DNA of 40,100 nt from an uncultured Spirochaetales bacterium (GTDB taxonomy: Bacteria; Spirochaetota; Spirochaetia; Sphaerochaetales; Sphaerochaetaceae), in contig CASDRY010000088.1 in NCBI GenBank assembly GCA_949283235.1, positions 1 to 40,100 on the forward strand, given 5' to 3'. Position numbers and translations under genes: made by a program. A model generated the notes under the pieces. The model saw nothing but the letters and a program-made list of their open reading frames with translations. It made no database searches and was not told where the DNA came from. Below, in pieces: positions 14,704-21,155 of this stretch. The number at the start of each line of letters is the position of its first letter. Within the stretch, counting starts at the first letter, position 1.

Positions 14704-15831
14704 TCAGAAAGCAACTGAGATAGATGGTACAATCCAGAGTCCTGCAGCAGACTTATCTGTTGCATAGTAGTTATCATCATAAGCATATGATGTACCGCCA
14801 CCATATTCGATTCCAAGCTTGTATGTAACATTGGACATTGTATAGCCTACATCTCCTCCGATATACCAGGAATCAGCGAACTCTGAGAGGTTGTACGCAC
14901 CGAAGTAAACATCAAGAAGCATGTTCTCTACTGCTGTGATATCAACACCTGTGTAGAGGAAGTGCTCAGTTCTGTCATTGCCATATGTCTTGAGACCATA
15001 CTGTGCTTCAAAGCCTACTGCATCGAATGCGCCGTAAACAGCTGCTGCGAAGATGTTGTTGTTAAGATCAAACTGATACTTCTCGGAAAGACCTACACCA
15101 AGGCTGAAATCAAGACCGATAAGTGTTGCAAGATCCACATTAGCAGATGCTCCGAAGATACCATTGCCATAGTCTCCTGTTGCATTTGTATCAACACCAG
15201 AGTCTGTAACATCTCCCTTGAGAGCATATGTTGCGGATACTGCAAGACCATCGAGAGGCTTTACAAGAGCAGATACCATGAGGTCACCTTCTTTAGCTCC
15301 GAGATGAGCAAAGCTGTCCTCAACATCATCTACTGTCGAAGGAGAACCTCCGATCATCAAATCGAAAATATCTGAATAACCAACATTGAGGGCGACTTTA
15401 AGACCGCCATCTGCTGTTCTGATTCTATCGAGGTTCTTCTGCATGCTATATGCTCTGAGACCTGTAAGACGATCATTTGCATAGAAGCTGAGATCAACTG
15501 ACCAGTCGGTTGTTGCTCCGAATGCAGCTGCGATGGACTTTGCAAGATCAACTGTGATGTCACCTGAAACCTCACCTGACTCATCAGTTACCATAGCGCC
15601 TTCGAGTGTAATCTTCCAGATTCCGTTATCATCACCGATACCGAGGTTAAGAGAAGTTGTATTTGTATCCTCTCCATCATCACCCATGATATGGTTTCTC
15701 CAGACATCCTCACGATTGTTGTACTGGAAAGCATAACCTGCTGTAAGTGAGCCAGAGAAATCCACTGCAGCCGAGACAGCAGATAGAGCCATCGCGAGAA
15801 CAAGCAGTGACACAATTAGCTTTTTCATCAT
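14704..15831 (-). CDS. Outer-membrane beta-barrel (porin-like) protein
   Basis: The 375-residue protein has a clear signal peptide (M-M-K-K, hydrophobic core, cleavage likely after S-A-V-S-A-A near residue 22). The mature part shows alternating polar and hydrophobic strands rich in Gly, Tyr and Asp with no long hydrophobic helices, starting V-D-F-S-G-S-L-T-A-G-Y and ending S-I-S-V-A-F. A C-terminal Phe is the usual barrel-assembly signal. It resembles spirochaetal major outer-membrane proteins, so a general diffusion pore is likely; the solutes are unknown. GGGAG lies five bases before the first of two adjacent ATG codons. It is a single gene with its own 3' hairpin and an inverted repeat in its upstream region. 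Confidence 0.82.
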   Translation of the reverse strand: MMKKLIVSLLVLAMALSAVSAAVDFSGSLTAGYAFQYNNREDVWRNHIMGDDGEDTNTTSLNLGIGDDNGIWKITLEGAMVTDESGEVSGDITVDLAKSIAAAFGATTDWSVDLSFYANDRLTGLRAYSMQKNLDRIRTADGGLKVALNVGYSDIFDLMIGGSPSTVDDVEDSFAHLGAKEGDLMVSALVKPLDGLAVSATYALKGDVTDSGVDTNATGDYGNGIFGASANVDLATLIGLDFSLGVGLSEKYQFDLNNNIFAAAVYGAFDAVGFEAQYGLKTYGNDRTEHFLYTGVDITAVENMLLDVYFGAYNLSEFADSWYIGGDVGYTMSNVTYKLGIEYGGGTSYAYDDNYYATDKSAAGLWIVPSISVAF

Positions 15832-15881
15832 TGATTCTCCCTTGTTTGTTAGGTTATTTCAATTTTCCGATGCCACTATAT

Positions 15882-15906
15882 AGCCCATACGACCCAAATC
15901 TGGGCT
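15882..15906 (-). promoter_or_regulatory. Inverted repeat upstream of the porin gene
   Basis: AGCCCA at 15882-15887 and TGGGCT at 15901-15906 are exact complements separated by 13 bases, with a further CCCA/TGGG nested pair. The repeat touches TATATA (15877-15882), a plausible -10 for the porin gene. It could be an operator for osmotic or nutrient control. Confidence 0.4.
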
Positions 15907-15979
15907 GACTGTGGATAGTAGAAAATGAAATCTGGAGAATGTGTGATTAACATGAAGATGATTTATCAGAGTCACTCTC

Positions 15980-15990
15980 TATGCTAAGCT
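15980..15990 (+). promoter_or_regulatory. Possible -10 element of yfcE, close to the start codon
   Basis: TGC TAAGCT GTCGCC ATG fits the TGN-TANNNT-six-base pattern of other genes here, although TAAGCT is a poor hexamer; the overlapping TATGCT at 15980-15985 is better but eleven bases from the ATG. No Shine-Dalgarno sequence is present. Confidence 0.35.
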
Positions 15991-15996
15991 GTCGCC

Positions 15997-16542
15997 ATGA
16001 AATTCCTAATTGCTTCAGATATTCATGGTTCAGCTAGCAGTGCTGAGAGAATCAGCGAAATATATGGAAATGGCAACTTCAGCAAGCTTCTGCTTCTTGG
16101 AGACCTTCTCTATCATGGTCCAAGGAATGACCTTCCTGAATCATATAATCCCAAGGAAGTTATAAAAACGCTCTCAGAGCTTAAAGATGAAATCATAGCG
16201 GTGAGGGGCAACTGCGAAGCTGAAGTCGATCAGATGGTTCTGCCATTTTCCGTGCTTTCAGAAAGCGCCATAGTCTTTGCAGATAACTTGACCCTTTTCA
16301 TGACACATGGACATATCCACACACCGGAAAAGCATCCGGGAGGGATTGATGCATTTCTCTCGGGACACACCCACATTCCAGTGCTGGAGATAAAAGATAA
16401 GGTTCTCTACCTCAATCCAGGCTCCGTATCGATTCCGAAAGGAGGATTCCCTCCTAGCTATGCAATCTGGGATTACCCTGAAATCAGGATAATTTCATTA
16501 CTGGACAGCAAACCTATCTTCACTCTGACGCTGGAAGAGTAA
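15997..16542 (+). CDS. yfcE: YfcE-type metallophosphodiesterase
   Basis: The 181-residue protein matches E. coli YfcE (184 residues) in length and motif order: D-I-H-G near residue 8, G-D-L-L-Y-H-G-P-R-N near 35, R-G-N-C-E near 70, T-H-G-H near 105 and G-H-T-H near 123. These are the two-metal calcineurin-like ligands; H-G-P-R-N is distinctive of YfcE. Such enzymes hydrolyse phosphodiesters in vitro, and the physiological substrate is not known. It is cytoplasmic, with no signal sequence. The 3' end overlaps the convergent histidine kinase gene by 23 bases, so no terminator separates them. Confidence 0.92.
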   Translation: MKFLIASDIHGSASSAERISEIYGNGNFSKLLLLGDLLYHGPRNDLPESYNPKEVIKTLSELKDEIIAVRGNCEAEVDQMVLPFSVLSESAIVFADNLTLFMTHGHIHTPEKHPGGIDAFLSGHTHIPVLEIKDKVLYLNPGSVSIPKGGFPPSYAIWDYPEIRIISLLDSKPIFTLTLEE

Positions 16543-18016
16543 GAGTCACAGAGACAATACCATCTTTCTCACCGATATGGACGCTTCCGCCCTCAAGCTC
16601 CATTATCTGGTAAACGATAGGAAGACCAAGGCCAGAGCCCCCTGCGGTTCTTGATGCATCGCCTCTTGCCCATGGCTCGAAGAACTGCGGGAGAGGATTC
16701 GGCAGATGTCCTTCATTCCGGACTATTATTGTTACATTATTTCCGGTCTTCTCGATTTCAGAGCTTATTTCGCCTCCACTCTTATAAGCTTCAGCATTGA
16801 GAAGCACTTCCTTAATTGCCCTGTTCACAAGAGCAGGATCTGCTGTAACAAAGGCGTCTGCTTCAGGAATAGAGAAGCCAAGATTATTCTCATCCGAAGC
16901 CTCCAGAAGAAGGGACTTAACAGAGACTCGCATGTTATTCACCTTCACATCGGGAGAAAGGAGATAGGAGTAATACGCTACAGACTGGATTCTCTGCATA
17001 AGGGTATCATTCTCCTTCTTCATGCTCTCAATAAGGTTGATATCAATCGGAAAGACTCCATCGATAGCTCCATTCAGAAGGATATTAAGACTTGTCACAG
17101 GAGTATTGAGATCATGGGATATGTTTCTGATCCATTCCTTTCTCGATTTCTGATGTCTTGAAAGGTCCTTTCCTAAAGCTGTGATCGACTCCGCGATCTC
17201 TGCCATCTCCTCAGTATTCTGCTTCGGAAGATTCACATCGAAATAGCCTCGGGAAAGATGTGTAAGAGCCTGCTGTATCTCCTTTACGCTCCTAGCGTTC
17301 TTCTTTGAGACAACTGCTGCAAGGATTACAGAGACGATGAGAGCGAACGGCAAAGATATAATGAAAGCAAGAAGAAGCTCCTTTGTCGCGAAAAGCGTCG
17401 GAGCGTAGTAATCTATCCTGTAAACCAGGACATCGATATATCCAACAGTCTCATTGTTTGCCTCGATTTTTATTGTCCCCGCGATATCCTGATCAGCGAC
17501 AATTGAAGGCAGGGATACCCTCATATCCTTCTCATCTGTCGCTTCGGAGAGCGAGACGACAAGAGGAAGAGGAGTTTCTGAAAGGGTTGTAATGGAAAGG
17601 ATATACTTAGCTGCAGGTATATCTCGCTCATCATATGTGATTGAATCCTCATATGAGAGCTTCAAGCGTCCCTGGGGAATTGGAAAAGAAACATTCTCTT
17701 CCTGCTCTGGAGACGGCATCTGAACACCCGCAGGAGATGCCCCTAGAGATAAAAGATAATGACCTTCCGCATCCCTTATCAGAATGCCTGAGATTCTCTC
17801 CGTCGCCTTCGATACCATGACATTCATGACACTATCGGTATCCTCAATATTCCCGATAGCGTTTCGCAGGGATGCTATGAATTCCTCGAAAACAAGATCC
17901 TTCCAGCTATTCGCGAGATGCCAGTTACCGGCAAAAAGCACCATGCACTGCATGAATATGATAGCAAATGCAATGAGTACTATCGAAAGGAAAAGCCGGA
18001 AGAACTGATGACGCAT
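16520..18016 (-). CDS. Two-component sensor histidine kinase
   Basis: The 498-residue membrane kinase has a first membrane segment at about residues 8-28, a 180-residue extracytoplasmic sensor region with no motif I recognise, a second segment at about 213-236, a HAMP-like linker and a catalytic half. The phospho-accepting histidine is H301 in R-N-I-S-H-D-L-N-T-P. The N box is E-V-L-L-N-A-E-A-Y (N407) and the G2 box is G-S-G-L-G-L-P-I. The G1 box reads R-N-E-G-H-L-P: Asn replaces the usual Asp and the second Gly is missing, a variant also seen in VanS-like kinases. It follows the 18019 regulator gene by two bases, so it is the partner of that regulator and perhaps of the paralogue further upstream. 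The signal sensed is unknown. Confidence 0.93.
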   Translation of the reverse strand: MRHQFFRLFLSIVLIAFAIIFMQCMVLFAGNWHLANSWKDLVFEEFIASLRNAIGNIEDTDSVMNVMVSKATERISGILIRDAEGHYLLSLGASPAGVQMPSPEQEENVSFPIPQGRLKLSYEDSITYDERDIPAAKYILSITTLSETPLPLVVSLSEATDEKDMRVSLPSIVADQDIAGTIKIEANNETVGYIDVLVYRIDYYAPTLFATKELLLAFIISLPFALIVSVILAAVVSKKNARSVKEIQQALTHLSRGYFDVNLPKQNTEEMAEIAESITALGKDLSRHQKSRKEWIRNISHDLNTPVTSLNILLNGAIDGVFPIDINLIESMKKENDTLMQRIQSVAYYSYLLSPDVKVNNMRVSVKSLLLEASDENNLGFSIPEADAFVTADPALVNRAIKEVLLNAEAYKSGGEISSEIEKTGNNVTIIVRNEGHLPNPLPQFFEPWARGDASRTAGGSGLGLPIVYQIMELEGGSVHIGEKDGIVSVTLTLPASE

Positions 18017-18018
18017 TC

Positions 18019-18711
18019 TTATGCCTTCTTACCAGAAAAACGATAACCATAGCCACGGACTGTATCAATCCAGGAACCTGGCTTCAGCTTCGCTCTTATA
18101 TTCTTGATGTGGGTATCAACAACTCTCTCATAGCTTTCGAAGCTGTAATCGAAGCACTCCTCCAGTATCTGGGAACGAGTAATCAGATTAGGGGCATTCG
18201 AAGCAAGATAGAAGACTATTCTCCATTCAGCTGCTGTAAGGGAGATTGGAGTCCCGTTTATGGAGAGAACATGCTCGTTATCATCTATTACAAGAACATT
18301 GTCCTCATCCTTATATGTATAGACGTTGTCATTGGAGGTATCGCTCTCATCTATTCTCCTGAATAGGGCCTGTATTCTGAGAACGAGCTCCTTTGGACTG
18401 AATGGCTTTGAGATATAATCATCGGCACCAAGCTCAAAACCGAGAATCCTGTCAGACTCCTCGGTCCTTGCTGTAAGGAAGATGACAGGAAGACGAGGAT
18501 AGCGCTGCTTCATCTCCTTCACGAACGTGAATCCATCCCCATCTGGAAGCATGACATCCTGAATAAGAAGATCAGGAACGCGGCTCTCAAAAGCAGTCCT
18601 GACTTCCTCTATGTTCTTCTGCCCAACAGCCTCATATCCTGAGATTGCAAGGTACTGGACAACACCATTCCTGATTACATCATGATCCTCAACAACATAT
18701 ACCAGTTTCAT
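18019..18711 (-). CDS. OmpR-family response regulator (canonical receiver)
   Basis: The 230-residue protein has a receiver domain (about 1-120) and a winged-helix DNA-binding domain (about 135-230). Receiver residues are complete: acidic pair E8-D9, phospho-acceptor D52 in I-Q-D-V-M-L-P-D, T in F-L-T-A-R, and K in S-K-P-F. The C-terminal part contains S-Y-E-R-V-V-D-T-H-I-K-N-I-R-A-K-L and V-R-G-Y-G-Y-R-F, the recognition helix and wing of OmpR/PhoB proteins. It lies two bases upstream of the kinase gene and should be its direct target. It is a close paralogue of the regulator at 18796, of identical length. TTGAGC with an 18-base spacer to CATAAC upstream is a weak promoter candidate. Confidence 0.95.
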   Translation of the reverse strand: MKLVYVVEDHDVIRNGVVQYLAISGYEAVGQKNIEEVRTAFESRVPDLLIQDVMLPDGDGFTFVKEMKQRYPRLPVIFLTARTEESDRILGFELGADDYISKPFSPKELVLRIQALFRRIDESDTSNDNVYTYKDEDNVLVIDDNEHVLSINGTPISLTAAEWRIVFYLASNAPNLITRSQILEECFDYSFESYERVVDTHIKNIRAKLKPGSWIDTVRGYGYRFSGKKA

Positions 18712-18779
18712 GTCTCTGAGTTTCTCGTAATGTTATGGAGTTGGCAATAAACCAAGCTCAAACTACACACGAAAAACAG

Positions 18780-18797
18780 AAAAAGAAGCGTAGCTTC
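18780..18797 (-). terminator. Intrinsic terminator after the atypical response regulator gene
   Basis: On the minus strand GAAGC, a three-base loop and GCTTC are followed by five T, then C and TGTTTTTC. The stem overlaps the stop codon of the gene ending at 18796. It separates this regulator from the downstream regulator-kinase pair. Confidence 0.65.
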
Positions 18798-19488
18798 ATT
18801 TACGGATAGGAGAACCCCTGAAACGATAGCCATATCCTCGCACAGTCTCTATCCATTCCACATTGCAGGCCCCGAGTTTTGCTCTTATGTTCTTTATATG
18901 CGTATCGATTATCCTGTCATAGCTTTCAAGGCTTTCAGGAAAGCATGATTGCAGGAGCTGCAATCGTGAAACAAGACTGCCAGCATTCCCGATAAGATGT
19001 GAAAGTATCTTCCACTCCGATGCCGTGAATCTTATCTCCTTTCCATTGACAGAAGCAGTATGAGCATCCCAGTTGATCGAAAACACCTGATTTCTCAGAT
19101 ACCAAACAGATTCAGGGGATACATTTCTCCTTCTCCTTCTGAGAATGGCTATAACACGAAGCGTCACTTCCTTCATGGAATAAGGTTTTCCGACAAAATC
19201 ATCACATCCAAGCTCGAAACTCATGATTCTATCGCTCTCACTTTCCCTCTGGGAAGCAACCATTATAGGAAGTGAGTAGCGTACATGAGTTCGTCTTAGG
19301 AACTGAAAACCATCGCCATCTGAGAAATCCAACTCCATTATCAGGAAATCCGGAAGAAGTTTCTGCATAGCCTTTCCAAGATCCGCAAGAAGGGAAAACC
19401 CCTCGACAGAGAAACCTTGGACAGAAAAGTATTGCTGAAGCTTCAGCCTTGTTTCTGAATCCGGGTCAGCTATATAGATATAAGCCAT
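18796..19488 (-). CDS. OmpR-family response regulator with Glu at the phospho-acceptor site
   Basis: From the ATG at 19488 the protein is 230 residues and aligns without gaps over the first 60 residues with the regulator at 18019. At position 52, where that protein has Asp (I-Q-D-V), this one has Glu (I-M-E-L, codon GAG). The acidic pair is reduced to A7-D8; Lys (G-K-P-Y) and the Thr/Ser switch position are kept. Glu here often mimics phosphorylation, so the protein may be constitutively active or regulated without phosphate. The DNA-binding domain is intact, with S-Y-D-R-I-I-D-T-H-I-K-N-I-R and V-R-G-Y-G-Y-R-F. No ribosome site precedes 19488; an in-frame ATG at 19518 would add ten residues and lies two bases after a short upstream ORF, so coupling from that ORF is possible. 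Confidence 0.9.
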   Translation of the reverse strand: MAYIYIADPDSETRLKLQQYFSVQGFSVEGFSLLADLGKAMQKLLPDFLIMELDFSDGDGFQFLRRTHVRYSLPIMVASQRESESDRIMSFELGCDDFVGKPYSMKEVTLRVIAILRRRRRNVSPESVWYLRNQVFSINWDAHTASVNGKEIRFTASEWKILSHLIGNAGSLVSRLQLLQSCFPESLESYDRIIDTHIKNIRAKLGACNVEWIETVRGYGYRFRGSPIRK

Positions 19489-19520
19489 CAAAAAGCAGAT
19501 ACTGCTGAAAAACTCCATAA

Positions 19521-19565
19521 TCAATAAAAAGGAATAAAAATACACAAAAATAGGAGGATAATCAT
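19521..19565 (-). CDS. Short upstream ORF (14 aa) before the atypical response regulator
   Basis: ATG at 19565 has AGGAG with good spacing and encodes MIILLFLCIFIPFY, ending in TGA at 19523-19521. The next in-frame ATG of the regulator begins two bases later. A weak terminator-like hairpin (AGCAG, three-base loop, CTGCT, four T) follows at about 19490-19506. This may be a translational-coupling or attenuation leader; a chance ORF cannot be excluded. Confidence 0.4.
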   Translation of the reverse strand: MIILLFLCIFIPFY

Positions 19566-19689
19566 CTTTCTCCTGTGATTCTTCACTATTAAAACACTAT
19601 ATTGCAAGGAAAAATCCATCATAATCCACAAAGAATACAATCAACTGCGTGAAGCTGACACACTTGTTCCTTATAGATACAAAAGGTTG

Positions 19690-19695
19690 TATCAT
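19690..19695 (+). promoter_or_regulatory. -10 element placed for a leaderless mRNA (NusG-II gene)
   Basis: TATCAT, five of six matches to the consensus, lies exactly six bases before the GTG at 19702. No Shine-Dalgarno sequence with normal spacing is present. The 120 bases between this and the divergent leader ORF are AT-rich with no other feature I can support. Confidence 0.5.
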
Positions 19696-19701
19696 CAATG
19701 C

Positions 19702-20046
19702 GTGAAACGATCGTGGCTCGGAAATGGATTTGCCGTTGTGATATATCTAACTGCAATTGCACTATCTCTGCTCTCCCTCTCTGCAGGTGGAGATATCCTT
19801 ACAATCGAGACAGAAAACGGAACATTCGCCTATTCGCTTAATGAGAATGGAATACATTCATTCGATGGACCATTAGGCATTACAGAGATAGAAATCAAAG
19901 ACGGGAAAGCCAGGGTCATCTCCTCTCCTTGCAGAAATGGCCTCTGCATGAAAGCGGGCTGGTCAAATACACTATGCTGTCTGCCAAACAGAATCATAGC
20001 AACTACCAATTCCCCAGAAGGAGGCGTGGATGCTATCTCGGGATAG
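19702..20046 (+). CDS. NusG domain II-containing membrane-anchored protein
   Basis: The 114-residue protein has one N-terminal hydrophobic segment (about residues 10-28) and then a small beta domain of the NusG-domain-II type found in many Firmicutes and spirochaetes: G-P-L-G-I-T-E-I-E-I-K-D-G-K-A-R-V, then S-P-C-R-N-G-L-C, and finally C-C-L-P-N-R-I. The paired cysteines are typical of the family. Its function is unestablished; next to Gx transporters and Rnf-related genes it is thought to act at the cell surface. I chose GTG 19702 because a -10 box sits six bases before it; a TTG at 19687 is the alternative. It overlaps the Gx transporter gene by 17 bases. Confidence 0.85.
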   Translation: MKRSWLGNGFAVVIYLTAIALSLLSLSAGGDILTIETENGTFAYSLNENGIHSFDGPLGITEIEIKDGKARVISSPCRNGLCMKAGWSNTLCCLPNRIIATTNSPEGGVDAISG

Positions 20047-21070
20047 AATAAGCCGCCTTGCTGCTCTCTCGCTTTTCTTGAGCGCCGTAGAGCTCTTCAT
20101 ACCAAGATTCCTTCCATTCTTCAGGCTGGGGCTTTCAAATATACCAATATTGATGGCACTAGACCTGAATCCGCTCTCATTCCTTGCGCTCTGTGTCATA
20201 AAAGGAATCGGAACAAGCTACACAGCTGGCAATCTATTCTCGGTCTTCGCAATAATCTCACTGCTGCAATCAATATGTTCAGGACTAGTTATGTATGGTA
20301 CTGCCAGAGTATTCAAGAGCGGTATATCACGCTATGGAGTCTCACTCTTTGGAGCTTTGACAAGTACATTGGTGCAGATAGCACTTGCCGCGCTCTATGC
20401 AGGAAGAGGAACCATTGCATTCCTTCCCATAATGCTTATCCTCTCATTCCCTGCTGCTATTCTGACAGCTTATCTTTCGGAGAAAATTCCAGAGCCTGAT
20501 GCAAAAATTCCTGAGATGAGCGGAGAGAAAGAATCGAGGCTTGCTATCATTCTCTTCATCCTTTCCAGCGCTGCCATGATGATGACAACCGAAATCATAT
20601 TGCTCCTTCCATCTCTTGCGCTAGCTTTTATTCTGCAATATCTCACAGGAAGGAAAATAAAGCTTCTTCCTCATCTTTCTATGCTTCTTTTCATGGTGCT
20701 ATCATCACTACTTGTTCCGCATGGGAAGGTACTGTTCTCTATCTTTTCCTACCCTGTGACTGAAGGCTCACTTGCAGATGGCATTTCAAAAGGATTGAGG
20801 CTCTCTGGAGGAGTTGCCCTTTCTCAGGCATTCTCCACTATGAGAACCCCTGGAACTGGCATTATCGGTAAATCTATTTCCATATTCACAATGCTTTTAT
20901 CATCATTTCGGAACACCACGGGAAGTCTCTGGTCACGATTCCTCGAGGCTTTACATTCTGACAACACGCAAAATAACAGAAAAGAGCAAGTTAATATTCC
21001 AATTTTCACATTAATATCTCTTTCTGTAATTATAATTGCACTGGCAATTACTGATTGCGTCTTTTTCTGA
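20030..21070 (+). CDS. Gx transporter family protein with an EcfT-like C-terminal half
   Basis: The 346-residue polytopic membrane protein has an N-terminal part (about 1-165) with the Gx-transporter opening L-F-I-P-R-F-L-P-F-F-R-L-G-L-S-N-I-P and I-K-G-I-G-T-S-Y. The family is annotated in some genomes as heptaprenyl diphosphate synthase component I but looks like the S components of ECF transporters. The C-terminal part (about 175-340) adds further membrane segments and the sequence V-T-E-G-S-L-A-D-G-I-S-K-G-L-R-L, reminiscent of the EcfT (CbiQ-like) family. It may therefore join a substrate-binding and a coupling module; no ATPase is nearby. The substrate is unknown. Translation is coupled to the overlapping NusG-II gene. 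Confidence 0.75.
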   Translation: MLSRDRISRLAALSLFLSAVELFIPRFLPFFRLGLSNIPILMALDLNPLSFLALCVIKGIGTSYTAGNLFSVFAIISLLQSICSGLVMYGTARVFKSGISRYGVSLFGALTSTLVQIALAALYAGRGTIAFLPIMLILSFPAAILTAYLSEKIPEPDAKIPEMSGEKESRLAIILFILSSAAMMMTTEIILLLPSLALAFILQYLTGRKIKLLPHLSMLLFMVLSSLLVPHGKVLFSIFSYPVTEGSLADGISKGLRLSGGVALSQAFSTMRTPGTGIIGKSISIFTMLLSSFRNTTGSLWSRFLEALHSDNTQNNRKEQVNIPIFTLISLSVIIIALAITDCVFF

Positions 21071-21099
21071 AAGCATTTATCTTTTTTCTTGGATGCAGA

Positions 21100-21128
21100 T
21101 TGACACTCATCAGTGATTTAACTATAAA
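21100..21128 (+). promoter_or_regulatory. Strong sigma-70 promoter of adhE
   Basis: TTGACA at 21100-21105 (perfect), a 17-base spacer and TATAAA at 21123-21128 lie 27 bases before the adhE ATG. A small inverted repeat CACT-CATC-AGTG (21104-21115) lies between the boxes and could bind a regulator; it does not closely match the Rex consensus. Confidence 0.85.
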
Positions 21129-21155
21129 TCTTTATCGATAAGAAAGGAGCAATTT

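Noticed and set aside
14580-14831. N-terminal extension of the Nudix-like protein back into the porin gene
   Set aside because: The extra 84 codons are antisense-frame shadow of porin and intergenic DNA; GGAGG at the 14579 ATG fixes the start.
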